The notes: generated from the sequence alone by a model not told the origin. A stretch of 11,587 bases of DNA from BRH-c54 sp032251145 (GCA_032251145.1 JAVVER010000107.1:1-11587), one strand, 5' to 3'; shown: positions 1 to 7,343, counted from the stretch's first letter. Program-made: numbers and translations.

Positions 1-4
1 TTTT

Positions 5-49
5 TTGTCCATTTTTTACACTTTTTAGTGTAAACCTATTTCAGGACAA
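5..49. repeat. Nested stem-loop at the left edge
   Basis: An inner perfect 8-bp stem, TTTACACT at 15-22 with AGTGTAAA at 27-34, has a 4-nt loop. It sits inside an outer 6-bp pairing of TTGTCC (5-10) with GGACAA (44-49). The arm TTTTTACACT (13-22) recurs as a direct repeat at 60-69. No U-run follows on the plus strand, so this is not an obvious intrinsic terminator. It lies at the window edge and may be part of a larger repeat that cannot be seen here. Confidence 0.55.
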
Positions 50-85
50 GACAGTTGGCTTTTTACACTGACGCACAACTTATAT

Positions 86-165
86 ATAAGTCTGACTCAG
101 CCAGACCTATACAACCATATTTGGGCAGATAGGTCTGGTAAAATCAAAAAATCTGTCAGACTTAT
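86..165. repeat. Nested inverted repeat (AGACCTAT / ATAAGTCT family)
   Basis: The outer arms ATAAGTCTGAC (86-96) and GTCAGACTTAT (155-165) are perfect 11-bp complements. The inner arms CCAGACCTAT (101-110) and ATAGGTCTGG (129-138) are perfect 10-bp complements around an 18-nt loop. The gaps between arms are asymmetric: 4 nt on the left and 16 nt on the right. The plus strand continues into a T-run (164-172), so a terminator role on that strand is possible, but no plus-strand gene lies upstream inside the window. The same half-sites meet directly in the palindrome at 5918-5931, which suggests a repeat family rather than a unique structure. Confidence 0.75.
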
Positions 166-239
166 TTTTTTTCAAATGTATAAAAAATAGTTTATTAGGC
201 AAGAAAAGTTAGCTGTTAAATGTTATTGGTTAATTGTGG

Positions 240-404
240 TTATGTCCAAGCTCCAACAGAGTGTATAGTTTGTAAAGCGTATGGGTAAAGCTTATCATTA
301 CAAAGTGCTATGTATGATGGAAAAAGTCCCACCTTTTGAGATTTAGATGCAAAAACACACCTCTGATGTTGTAATCTCGCTGCTATCGCAACTTCGAACA
401 ACAT
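240..404 (-). repeat. Dispersed repeat copy A containing a 54-codon ORF of unknown function
   Basis: On the minus strand an ATG at 402-404 opens a 54-codon frame ending with TAA at 240-242. The product begins MLFEVAIAARLQHQRC and ends TIHSVGAWT. It has no signal peptide, membrane segment or domain I can name. A 40-nt block inside it (356-395) matches 5848-5887 in inverted orientation at 36 of 40 positions, including 20 identical in a row. A second block at the 3' end (249-266) matches 5944-5961 at 15 of 18. Both blocks fall in the same reading frame in the two copies, which hints at a common coding ancestor, but copy B lacks an ATG. I therefore treat this as a repeat element and not a confident gene. 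It is downstream of the trxA terminator, so it is not part of that transcript. Confidence 0.5.
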
Positions 405-407
405 CTG

Positions 408-423
408 CTCCTCTCAAGAGGAG
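408..423. repeat. Short hairpin
   Basis: CTCCTCT (408-414) and AGAGGAG (417-423) are perfect complements separated by only 2 nt; opening the closing pair leaves a TCAA tetraloop. It lies just upstream of the ATG of the minus-strand 54-codon ORF. There is no adjacent U-run, so its role is unknown. Confidence 0.45.
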
Positions 424-477
424 AATGGTCAAATCAACTAGATTCCCGATAATTTTTCCTCTGCTAATATCTACGAT

Positions 478-505
478 TAACAAATAACAATTAACAATTA
501 ACAAT
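478..505. repeat. 7-nt tandem repeat, TAACAAT x4
   Basis: Three perfect TAACAAT units occupy 485-505, preceded by one unit with a single mismatch, TAACAAA, at 478-484. Short AT-rich tandem repeats of this kind are frequent in intergenic DNA of flavobacteria. No coding role is visible. Confidence 0.7.
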
Positions 506-524
506 AAAGGCTTCGTGCGTTGGA

Positions 525-552
525 AAAGTCCCCCTTCGGGGGATTAGGGGGC
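525..552. repeat. C/G-rich intergenic hairpin repeat typical of Bacteroidota
   Basis: TCCCCC (529-534) pairs with GGGGGA (538-543) around a 3-nt loop; a further GGGGG follows at 547-551. Against an AT-rich background this block stands out. From general knowledge, sequences of the type GCCCCCTAATCCCCC plus AAGGGGGA are recurrent intergenic repeats in Bacteroidota genomes. It directly follows the trxA terminator in the minus-strand direction, so it might act as a second, back-up structure at the 3' end of that transcript. Confidence 0.6.
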
Positions 553-553
553 T

Positions 554-589
554 AAAAAAAAGCTGCTCAGATTACTCCGAGCAGCTTTT
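554..589 (-). terminator. Intrinsic terminator of trxA
   Basis: AAAAGCTGCTC (558-568) and GAGCAGCTTTT (579-589) form a perfect 11-bp stem with a 10-nt loop. Read on the minus strand, the hairpin runs into eight consecutive T (complement of 554-561). It lies about 30 nt beyond the trxA stop codon, the expected position for a Rho-independent terminator of that gene. In the plus direction the T-run is only four long, so it should act mainly on the minus strand. Confidence 0.9.
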
Positions 590-618
590 AAAACAATTAA
601 CTAAAATTTAAAAACTTA

Positions 619-936
619 TTATAAAATAGCATCTAATTTAGCTGCTAATGTCTGTTTTGGCACTGCTCCAACTTGCTTGTCAACTACTTCACCATTTTTC
701 ATAAATAAAATAGTTGGGATATTTCTAATTCCAAACTTAGCAGCTACTTCAGGGTTGTTGTCAACATCAACTTTACCTACTATTGCTTTACCTTCGTAAT
801 CGTTAGCTAACTCTTCAACAATTGGTCCTACCATTCTACATGGTCCGCACCATTCTGCCCAAAAATCTACTAATACTGCTTTGTCTGATTTTAAAACTTT
901 TTCTTCAAAGTTTGCGTCTGTTAATTCTAATGCCAT
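619..936 (-). CDS. trxA: Thioredoxin
   Basis: This 105-residue protein is a classical cytoplasmic thioredoxin, a disulfide reductase that donates electrons to enzymes such as ribonucleotide reductase and peroxiredoxins and is itself reduced by thioredoxin reductase. The redox motif W-C-G-P-C is at residues 29-33, the buried aspartate is D24 in VLVDFW, and the cis-proline is P74 in the RNIPT segment. The length is normal and there is no signal peptide. The ATG start is the natural one, as the conserved fold begins within the first ten residues. dnaE ends 108 nt upstream on the same strand. That gap holds a candidate promoter -7 box and the gene has its own terminator, so it can be expressed alone, though read-through from dnaE is possible. 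Confidence 0.98.
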   Translation of the reverse strand: MALELTDANFEEKVLKSDKAVLVDFWAEWCGPCRMVGPIVEELANDYEGKAIVGKVDVDNNPEVAAKFGIRNIPTILFMKNGEVVDKQVGAVPKQTLAAKLDAIL

Positions 937-976
937 AATATTATCTTTTTAAATTATTTTCCTGATTTGTTTTGTT

Positions 977-984
977 CAAAATTA
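977..984 (-). promoter_or_regulatory. Candidate -7 box for trxA (TAATTTTG)
   Basis: The minus-strand octamer TAATTTTG fits the Bacteroidota -7 consensus TAnnTTTG exactly and lies 40 nt before the trxA ATG. The nearest upstream TTG triplets are 12 nt (997-999) and 27 nt (1012-1014) away, outside the usual 17-23 nt spacing, so the -33 element is weak or absent. Such octamers also arise by chance in AT-rich DNA. Confidence 0.4.
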
Positions 985-1044
985 CAATTAATAAATCAAT
1001 TTACTTTGTAACAAATATTACATTTTTTTGATTTTTATACTTTT

Positions 1045-4000
1045 TTAACTTTCCGAAATTTTATACTTAATTTGATATAAACTATCTAACTTTTCTAAAA
1101 ATTCATTAGACACTTCTACCTTTTTAGTCCTCGAATTCATGTTTACTACTCCATGTTCATCATCTTGCACCATTAACCTAAAAGGTACATTGCCTTGATG
1201 TTGCTCTATAATTTCTTCAATCTCTTCAAACAATTCTGTAGTGAGTGTTTTATTGGTTAAAGAAATAATTACTCTTTTGGTTCTTTTCTCTCTAACTTCA
1301 GAAAGCAGCTGAATGCTAGCAATCTTAAACTCTACATCATTATCGTCTTTTGCCCATTGTCTGGGTTGAATTTTTCCTTTAATAAATAAATATTGTCCTT
1401 CAAAAAAATAAGGTTTGTGTTTCACGTATTCTTCACCAAAAACAAAAAAATCGTGTGTAGCTTCATAATCTTCCACTTTAAGAATACCGAAAGGCTTTCC
1501 GTTTTTAGTCATTCTTTCTTCTGCTCCTGTACAAATACCAGCAATGGCTAATTCTTTTCCTTTATTTTCTAGTGTATTTTTAACATCACTTAAATTTCCT
1601 CGGCAAAAGCTTTGCATTTCTAACTTAAAATCATCTAAAGGATGTCCGGAAATAAAAATCCCCACCACTTCTTTTTCGGCATTAAGTTTTTTTAGTGTAC
1701 TCCATTCTTCGCAATGTGGTAATTGAGGTTCATCTACTTCTTCTTCAGCTTCTACCATATCAAACATAGATACTTGAGCTGAATTGGCATTATCCTGAAA
1801 TTTATTGCCAAATTTTATAGCCATTTCTAAAAAAGTACCTTTATCGTACTCAGCAAAATATTGTGCTCTATGCGTATTAGGAAACGAATCGAAAGCTCCT
1901 GCTAAGGCTAAACTTTCTAAGGTTTTTTTGTTAGCAGCTCTTAAATCTATTCTTTTCGTTAAATCAAAAATTGAAGAATAAGCACCGTTGTTTTTTCTTT
2001 CTTCAATAATACATTCTACGGCTCTTTCGCCAACTCCTTTAATCGCTCCTAATCCAAAACGAATTTCTCCATTGGCATTTACCGTAAATTTATATACCGA
2101 TTCATTTACATCAGGACCAAGTACTTTAAGTTTCATGCGTTTACACTCATCCATAAAAAAAGTAACTTTTTCAATGTCGTTCATGTTATTGCTCAACACA
2201 GATGCCATGTACTCGGCAGGATAATGGGCTTTTAAATAAGCTGTTTGGAAAGCTATCCAAGCATAACAAGTAGAGTGAGATTTGTTAAATGCATAGGCAG
2301 CAAAAGCTTCCCAATCTTTCCAAATTTTTTCTAATTTATCTTCTGGATGTCCTTTAGCTTTAGCTTGTTCAACAAATTGAGGCTTCATTTTATCTAGCAC
2401 CGCAATTTGCTTTTTACCCATGGCTTTTCTAAGCATATCTGCTTCACCTTTGGTAAAATCGGCTAATTTTTGCGAAAGTAACATTACCTGCTCCTGATAA
2501 ACAGTAATTCCGTAAGTTTCTTTAAGGTATTCTTCCATTTCAGGAAGGTCATAAACTACTTCTTCTTCTCCATGTTTCCTCTTCACAAAAGAAGGAATAT
2601 ATTCTATCGGACCCGGACGATAAAGTGCATTCATCGCAATTAAATCTGCAAAAACGGTAGGTTTTAAATCCTTAAGGTATTTTTGCATTCCATCCGATTC
2701 GTACTGAAATATACCGTTGGTTGCTCCTTTCTGAAAAAGCTCATAAGTTTTCTCATCTTCAATATCAAACTGCTCGGGATCTAACTCAATACCATGTTTA
2801 TCTTTAATAATTTTACATGCATCTTTAATTAATGTTAAGGTTTTTAATCCTAAGAAGTCCATTTTCAGCAATCCTGCATCTTCAGCAACAGAGTTATCAA
2901 ACTGTGTACAAGCCATGTCAGAATCTTTGGCTGTAGCTATGGGTACAAAGTTGGTAATATCATCTGGTGTAATAATTACACCACAAGCGTGTATTCCTGT
3001 ATTTCTTAACGCTCCTTCAACAATTTTTGCCTGATGTATCGTTTTTGAAGCTGCTGGATTACTTTCTGCATAGCGAATAAACTCCTTCATTCGTTCAGCT
3101 TCATCAGGTCGAAGTACTTTTTTTATTTCTTCTTCATTCTCTTTTAAAAACCTATCAATACTCCACTTTCCAGGAATCATTTTTGGGAGTAATTTGGCTA
3201 GCAAATTGGCTTCAGAAAGCGGCAAATCGAACACTCTAGCGGTATCTCTAATAGCAGATTTTGCTGCCATTTTACCATAAGTAATAATTTGTGCTACTTG
3301 GTTTTTACCATATTTCTTAATCACATAATCCATTACCAGCTGTCTGCCTTCATCATCAAAATCAATATCAATATCGGGCATTGAAATACGGTCGGGATTT
3401 AAGAAACGCTCAAAAAGCAAATCGTACTTTATAGGGTCTATATTGGTAATTTTTGTACAATAAGCAACTACCGAACCTGCAGCAGACCCCCTACCTGGTC
3501 CAACAGAAACTCCCATTTTGCGAGCTTCTCTAATAAAATCTTCTACAATTAAGAAATATCCTGGATATCCTGTATTTTTAATAACACTTAACTCAAAATC
3601 TATTCTTTCTCTAATCTCATCGGTAATTTCTCCATAGCGTTCTTTTGCTCCTTCGTAAGTAATATGGCGGAGATAAGCATTTTCTCCAATTTTTAAGGTT
3701 GAATCTTCTTCATCCTTAGGGTCTTTAAATTCTTCAGGAATGTCAAATTTAGGAAGCAATACATCTCGCTCTAATTTAAAAGGTTCTACTTTATCGGCTA
3801 CCTCAACTGTATTTAAAATAGCTTCAGGCATATCAGCAAAAAGCTGTTTCATCTCATCCTTCGACTTAAAATAATACTCATCGTTGGGAAAACCAAACCT
3901 AAACTCTCTGCCTTTAGAACCTATGTATTTTTTGGGTTGAGAAACTTTATTTCCGCCACCTATACACAACAATACATCTTGCGAAACAGCATCTATTTTA

Positions 4001-5331
4001 TCTATATAATAAGTATTGTTTGTTGCTATAGGTTTTACATCGTATTTCTTAGCAAAATCTAATAATACTTTATTTACCGCTTCTTCTTCTTGTACTCCAT
4101 GACGATTAATTTCTACATAAAAATCTTCACCAAAATTGGTTTTCCACCAAACAAAAGCTTCTTCAGCTTGTTTTGTTCCTTCAAAAAGTATTTTATTAGG
4201 CACTTCTCCCCAAATTCCACCTGTTAATGCAATTAAATTTTCCTTATATTCTAGTAAAATTTCTCTATCAATTCTAGGAACATAATAAAACCCTTCGGTA
4301 TTGGCATAAGAAGCTAATTTTATCAAATTATGGTAGCCTTTTTCGTTTTTTGCAATCAAAACAGTTTGAAAACCATTGTCCTTAAGGTTTTTATCCTTCA
4401 TGTTTACACAAAGGTTAAACTCACAACCCACTATAGGCTTAATGCCTTCTTTGTGTGCTTCTCTAACAAAATGAAAGGTTGCCATCATGTTGCCATGATC
4501 GGTTAACGCAACAGCACTCATTCCTAATTCTTTGGCTTTTTTTACTAAGCCAGCTACTTTTGTGGTAGATTGAAGTGTAGAAAATTCCGAATGATTGTGC
4601 AGATGAACAAAGTCCAAGGCTTCCAACTCCGAAGATATGGGAGTAGTCGTTTTTAAAACATCCTCAGCTGAAGTATCTGTAGCTTTTTTAGCAAAATTGG
4701 CTTCGGCTAACTTAGGGGCTTCGTAAACAATTTCCTGATTAGTAATTTCTTTGGGATGAATTACCCTAAGCTTAAGTAACTCAAAGAAACAACGAGCTGT
4801 TGCATCTACATCATAAGCAGCATCATGTGCATCTCCAAAATCTTTATTAAAAAGTTTTATATGTAAATCCGTTAGCCTGGGATATTTGTACCCTCCACCT
4901 CTTCCACCAGGAATAGCACAAAAATCCACACTGGATTTCATGGTATCGAGCGACTTTTTAGCTGCTAAATTATTGGCAATGGAAAGTCTATAAAATTCTG
5001 CTCCAACAATATTAACATCAAACTCAATGTTATGTCCTACGTTGTAGGTGGTTTGTTGCACATCTTTTTGAAACTCTTCCAATACAAATTGCAAATCCTC
5101 ACCATCTGCCAAGGCTCTTTCGGTAGTAATGCCATGCACATTGGCCACGGCAATAGGAATATCAAAACCAACAGGTTTGATAATGTAATTTTTGGCTGTA
5201 ATTAATTTACCTGTATCATCGTGCAGTTGCCAAGCCAGCTGCACCATTCTGGGCCAATTGTCCGAATCGGAAATGGGTGCATTATAGTCGCGGGGTAAGC
5301 CTGTGGTTTCTGTATCGAATATTAAAAACAT
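1045..5331 (-). CDS. dnaE: DNA polymerase III subunit alpha with fused N-terminal DEDDh exonuclease
   Basis: This 1428-residue protein is the replicative polymerase. Residues 1-190 form a DnaQ-like proofreading exonuclease with Exo I D6-T-E8, Exo II around H100-N-x-x-F-D105 and Exo III H169-x4-D174. A linker (about 195-240) leads to a PHP domain (241-510) with HLHNH at 243-247 and TDHGN at 277-281. The polymerase core has GPGRGSAAGS (611-620), PDIDIDF with catalytic aspartates (652-658) and KMDFLGL (D825). A helix-hairpin-helix segment lies near 1090-1112, an internal clamp-binding motif QVSMF at 1186-1190, and an OB fold at about 1260-1345. To my knowledge this N-terminal fusion is usual in flavobacterial DnaE. 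Several PHP metal-ligand positions look replaced. The start gives Exo I at once, so it is well supported. The nearest -7-like octamer upstream (5360-5367) has one mismatch. Confidence 0.97.
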   Translation of the reverse strand: MFLIFDTETTGLPRDYNAPISDSDNWPRMVQLAWQLHDDTGKLITAKNYIIKPVGFDIPIAVANVHGITTERALADGEDLQFVLEEFQKDVQQTTYNVGHNIEFDVNIVGAEFYRLSIANNLAAKKSLDTMKSSVDFCAIPGGRGGGYKYPRLTDLHIKLFNKDFGDAHDAAYDVDATARCFFELLKLRVIHPKEITNQEIVYEAPKLAEANFAKKATDTSAEDVLKTTTPISSELEALDFVHLHNHSEFSTLQSTTKVAGLVKKAKELGMSAVALTDHGNMMATFHFVREAHKEGIKPIVGCEFNLCVNMKDKNLKDNGFQTVLIAKNEKGYHNLIKLASYANTEGFYYVPRIDREILLEYKENLIALTGGIWGEVPNKILFEGTKQAEEAFVWWKTNFGEDFYVEINRHGVQEEEAVNKVLLDFAKKYDVKPIATNNTYYIDKIDAVSQDVLLCIGGGNKVSQPKKYIGSKGREFRFGFPNDEYYFKSKDEMKQLFADMPEAILNTVEVADKVEPFKLERDVLLPKFDIPEEFKDPKDEEDSTLKIGENAYLRHITYEGAKERYGEITDEIRERIDFELSVIKNTGYPGYFLIVEDFIREARKMGVSVGPGRGSAAGSVVAYCTKITNIDPIKYDLLFERFLNPDRISMPDIDIDFDDEGRQLVMDYVIKKYGKNQVAQIITYGKMAAKSAIRDTARVFDLPLSEANLLAKLLPKMIPGKWSIDRFLKENEEEIKKVLRPDEAERMKEFIRYAESNPAASKTIHQAKIVEGALRNTGIHACGVIITPDDITNFVPIATAKDSDMACTQFDNSVAEDAGLLKMDFLGLKTLTLIKDACKIIKDKHGIELDPEQFDIEDEKTYELFQKGATNGIFQYESDGMQKYLKDLKPTVFADLIAMNALYRPGPIEYIPSFVKRKHGEEEVVYDLPEMEEYLKETYGITVYQEQVMLLSQKLADFTKGEADMLRKAMGKKQIAVLDKMKPQFVEQAKAKGHPEDKLEKIWKDWEAFAAYAFNKSHSTCYAWIAFQTAYLKAHYPAEYMASVLSNNMNDIEKVTFFMDECKRMKLKVLGPDVNESVYKFTVNANGEIRFGLGAIKGVGERAVECIIEERKNNGAYSSIFDLTKRIDLRAANKKTLESLALAGAFDSFPNTHRAQYFAEYDKGTFLEMAIKFGNKFQDNANSAQVSMFDMVEAEEEVDEPQLPHCEEWSTLKKLNAEKEVVGIFISGHPLDDFKLEMQSFCRGNLSDVKNTLENKGKELAIAGICTGAEERMTKNGKPFGILKVEDYEATHDFFVFGEEYVKHKPYFFEGQYLFIKGKIQPRQWAKDDNDVEFKIASIQLLSEVREKRTKRVIISLTNKTLTTELFEEIEEIIEQHQGNVPFRLMVQDDEHGVVNMNSRTKKVEVSNEFLEKLDSLYQIKYKISES

Positions 5332-5835
5332 GACAACTGATGCTAAAAAAGTGAGAGGATAAAGTTACTAAAAGAGAATGCTTTTTTAACCGCTAAAAAA
5401 AATTAAAACCAACAATTTTTTAACAAGAATTTTGATGTTGTGTTGAGCGTTTGAGGAGCTGTTTTTAGGTTAGAATAATAAAAAGTATACTATATCAAAA
5501 TTTACGAACGCATCACAAATGCACTCGAGGAGGTTTTTTGAGGTTTTAAGCTCACAAAAAAATTGTTTAGTTCTATTTGGATAGTCTTACGAAGTAACCG
5601 AAACATACACAAAACTATATATTCAAAAGGTAATTTTCGTTTTCTTGAAAAGTCTTGTTTGCTTACTTTATATTTTATTTTTGTGTCTTGTGAAAAAATA
5701 AATGTGTTACTTATATTAATGTATTTTGATGTAGATTTTGTTGCCATTTTTTATCGCAAAACAAAATCAATCTTACTATTTAATTCATTATTGAAAAAAT
5801 AAGTTGTTAATAGTCAAAATTATTTAATTTCTTAA
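5332..5835. other. AT-rich intergenic region without a supported gene
   Basis: About 500 nt lie upstream of dnaE. Open frames of 79-81 codons overlap each other on opposite strands here, but both give low-complexity, Lys/Phe/Ile-rich products with no recognisable domain, as expected from AT-rich noncoding DNA. The dnaE promoter should lie in the right-adjacent part, but no perfect -33/-7 pair is visible. On the plus strand TTG (5655-5657) and TATTTTTG (5676-5683) are spaced 18 nt apart, yet no gene follows. Confidence 0.5.
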
Positions 5836-5847
5836 TTTAATAACATT

Positions 5848-5967
5848 GAGGTTGCGACAGCAGAGAAATTACAACATCAGAGGTGTGATTTCTTTAAAAT
5901 ATATTATCTTGAATATCAGACCTATAAGTCTAATTTAAGAAAAATACGCTCCGTTGGAACTTTGTAA
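5848..5967 (+). repeat. Dispersed repeat copy B, degenerate and inverted relative to copy A
   Basis: The first 40 nt (5848-5887) match 356-395 on the opposite strand at 36 of 40 positions, with 20 identical at 5868-5887. The end (5944-5961) matches the 3' end of copy A at 15 of 18. Read in the same frame as copy A it gives EVATAEKLQHQRC at the start and IRSVGTL before TAA at 5965-5967, against EVAIAARLQHQRC and IHSVGAWT in copy A. It is 12 codons shorter between the shared blocks, and the frame, open only from 5836, has no ATG. It looks like a decayed or internally deleted copy. It contains the palindrome at 5918-5931. Confidence 0.65.
5918..5931. repeat. Palindrome AGACCTATAAGTCT
   Basis: This 14-nt near-perfect palindrome has one mismatched pair. 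Its halves, AGACCTAT and ATAAGTCT, are the same words that make up the arms of the nested inverted repeat at 86-165. It lies inside dispersed repeat copy B, 30 nt past the 40-nt block shared with copy A. A target or end site of a small mobile repeat, or a regulator-binding site, are both possible. Confidence 0.55.
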
Positions 5968-6015
5968 TAAAAATATTGAAACTTCCAATCCTCCTCTATC
6001 CTCTCTATAAGAGTT

Positions 6016-6045
6016 AGCCCCTCTCCCTTTGGAAGGGTTGGGGTG
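6016..6045. repeat. C/G-rich intergenic hairpin repeat, second type
   Basis: CCCTT (6025-6029) pairs with AAGGG (6033-6037), and an outer CCCC (6018-6021) can pair with GGGG (6040-6043). Sequences of the form CCCCTCTCCCTTTGGAAGGG are, from general knowledge, common intergenic repeats in Bacteroidota. It begins 3 nt beyond the stop codon of proline dehydrogenase in the minus direction, so it is well placed to end or protect that mRNA, although no U-run follows directly. Confidence 0.6.
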
Positions 6046-6048
6046 ATA

Positions 6049-7209
6049 TTAAACCTTTCTCCTTCTCTCCAATTCTTTTTGGATAAGTTGGAGCTCTCTT
6101 CCTGTTTGTCCGGCAATAGAAGTGTTTTCTTCTGCTCTTCGGATAAGGTAGGGTGTTACATCTTTTACAGGGCCATAAGGCACATATTTAGCAACATTAT
6201 AAGATGCTTTTGCTAAGTTATTACTGATGTGGTTACTCATTCCTAATAATTGAGCAAAATAAATACGCGTATCGTCTTTAGCAATATGGTGCTCTTTCAT
6301 TAAATCTAATAAATACAAAGCACTTTTTTCATTGTGTGTGCCGCTGCAAAAAGAGATAATATCTATATTTTCTATACAAATTTTTTGAGCAAGGTCATAG
6401 TCTCTATCGGTATCTTCTTTGGTTTTTTGCATAGGATCTTCATAGTTCATTGCCGCAGCTCTTTCTCTTTCTTTTTCAATGTACGCTCCTCTTACCAGTT
6501 TTAACCCAATAATAAAACCCTCATTTTTCGCAATTGCTATCAGCTCTTTAATGTAAGCAATTCTATCCCATCTGTAAAGCTGTGCAGTATTGTAAACAAT
6601 AGCTTTTTCTTTATTATACTTTCGCATCATTTCCAAAGCTAACTCATCTACCGGATTTTGAATCCAGGTTTCTTCAGCATCTATAAAAACAGGTACATTA
6701 GCCTTAAAAGCAGCTTCACAAAGCGTATCTACTCTATTTTTAAATCTTTCAAATTCTTCATTCTCCTGAATGCTCAATTGTTTTTTGGCATTTACTTTTT
6801 CCAACAACTCAAACCTGCCAAAACCTGTAGGTTTAAAAACCGCAAAAGGAATGTTTTTATTGATGGATGCTTTCTCGATACTTGTTAATGTTTCTTTAAT
6901 GTTGGCATCAAAAACGCTATCTAGCTGTTCTCCCTCAACAGAGTAATCTAAAATGGTTTTTACATTTAACTTAGCCAATTCTTCGGTGGTTGAAACAGTT
7001 TCTTCAATACTTTCGCCTCCACAAAAGTGTTTAAAAATGGTGGCTCTAATAATTGGGATGGGAAAATATAAAGGCATAAAAATTTTTAGCATTGTAGGAC
7101 CAATTTTTATCAACCAATTCCAAGCTATGATTTTAAACAACCAATAACTTCTTTTTAAATCTGCATTTGATTTTCCGGCAAATGCTATTTCTGTATTATT
7201 AAAATCCAT
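6049..7209 (-). CDS. Proline dehydrogenase (monofunctional, FAD-dependent)
   Basis: This 386-residue enzyme oxidises proline to delta-1-pyrroline-5-carboxylate, passing electrons through FAD to the respiratory quinone pool. Sequence support is a TIM-barrel ProDH pattern: FKPTGFGR (125-132), DAEET (177-181), YNTAQLYRWD (206-215), KLVRGAYIEKER (237-248), THN (291-293), FAQLLGM (318-324) and the substrate-binding segment LIRRAEENTS (355-364). No aldehyde-dehydrogenase domain follows, so it is not a bifunctional PutA; the P5C dehydrogenase must be encoded elsewhere. The length fits stand-alone bacterial and mitochondrial-type enzymes. The hydrophobic stretch at about 22-55 may mediate membrane association. 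It stands alone, with a -7-like box 20 nt before the ATG and a hairpin repeat right after the stop. Confidence 0.95.
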   Translation of the reverse strand: MDFNNTEIAFAGKSNADLKRSYWLFKIIAWNWLIKIGPTMLKIFMPLYFPIPIIRATIFKHFCGGESIEETVSTTEELAKLNVKTILDYSVEGEQLDSVFDANIKETLTSIEKASINKNIPFAVFKPTGFGRFELLEKVNAKKQLSIQENEEFERFKNRVDTLCEAAFKANVPVFIDAEETWIQNPVDELALEMMRKYNKEKAIVYNTAQLYRWDRIAYIKELIAIAKNEGFIIGLKLVRGAYIEKERERAAAMNYEDPMQKTKEDTDRDYDLAQKICIENIDIISFCSGTHNEKSALYLLDLMKEHHIAKDDTRIYFAQLLGMSNHISNNLAKASYNVAKYVPYGPVKDVTPYLIRRAEENTSIAGQTGRELQLIQKELERRRKV

Positions 7210-7229
7210 CTTACGCTAAAAAGTATCTT

Positions 7230-7237
7230 CAAAGTTA
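7230..7237 (-). promoter_or_regulatory. Candidate -7 box for proline dehydrogenase (TAACTTTG)
   Basis: The minus-strand octamer TAACTTTG matches TAnnTTTG exactly and ends 20 nt before the ProDH ATG, which would give a very short leader. No TTG lies at the usual 17-23 nt spacing upstream; the nearest similar triplet is TTC at 16 nt. The position makes it plausible, the missing -33 element keeps it tentative. Confidence 0.42.
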
Positions 7238-7343
7238 AAGTGCGAAATTAATTGAATTTATGATTAGGATTAGCTTTTTTAAATTGTTATTTGGATTTTT
7301 ATTTATAAAACAACACTTATATAACTATACCTTTTTTAAACAA

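Noticed and set aside
478..505. Possible CRISPR or replication iteron array
   Set aside because: The units are only 7 nt with no spacers, there are no cas or replication-initiator genes nearby, and the motif is a common AT-rich tandem repeat.
1544..2224. Plus-strand open frames of 60 and 78 codons inside dnaE
   Set aside because: They are antisense shadows of a strongly supported polymerase gene and show no recognisable protein features.
5655..5683. Plus-strand promoter: TTG, 18 nt, TATTTTTG
   Set aside because: It fits the consensus, but no plus-strand gene follows before the minus-strand ProDH, and such matches are expected by chance in this AT-rich DNA. An antisense or small RNA cannot be excluded without expression data.
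5502..5802. Overlapping open frames on both strands (81 codons minus, 79 codons plus)
   Set aside because: They occupy the same AT-rich DNA in opposite directions, give low-complexity products without any domain, and have no spacing or promoter logic with neighbours.
5922..6116. 64-codon minus-strand frame overlapping the end of proline dehydrogenase
   Set aside because: It starts inside the ProDH coding region in another frame and reads through the C-rich hairpin repeat and repeat copy B; the PTLPKGEG-type peptide is just the translation of that repeat.
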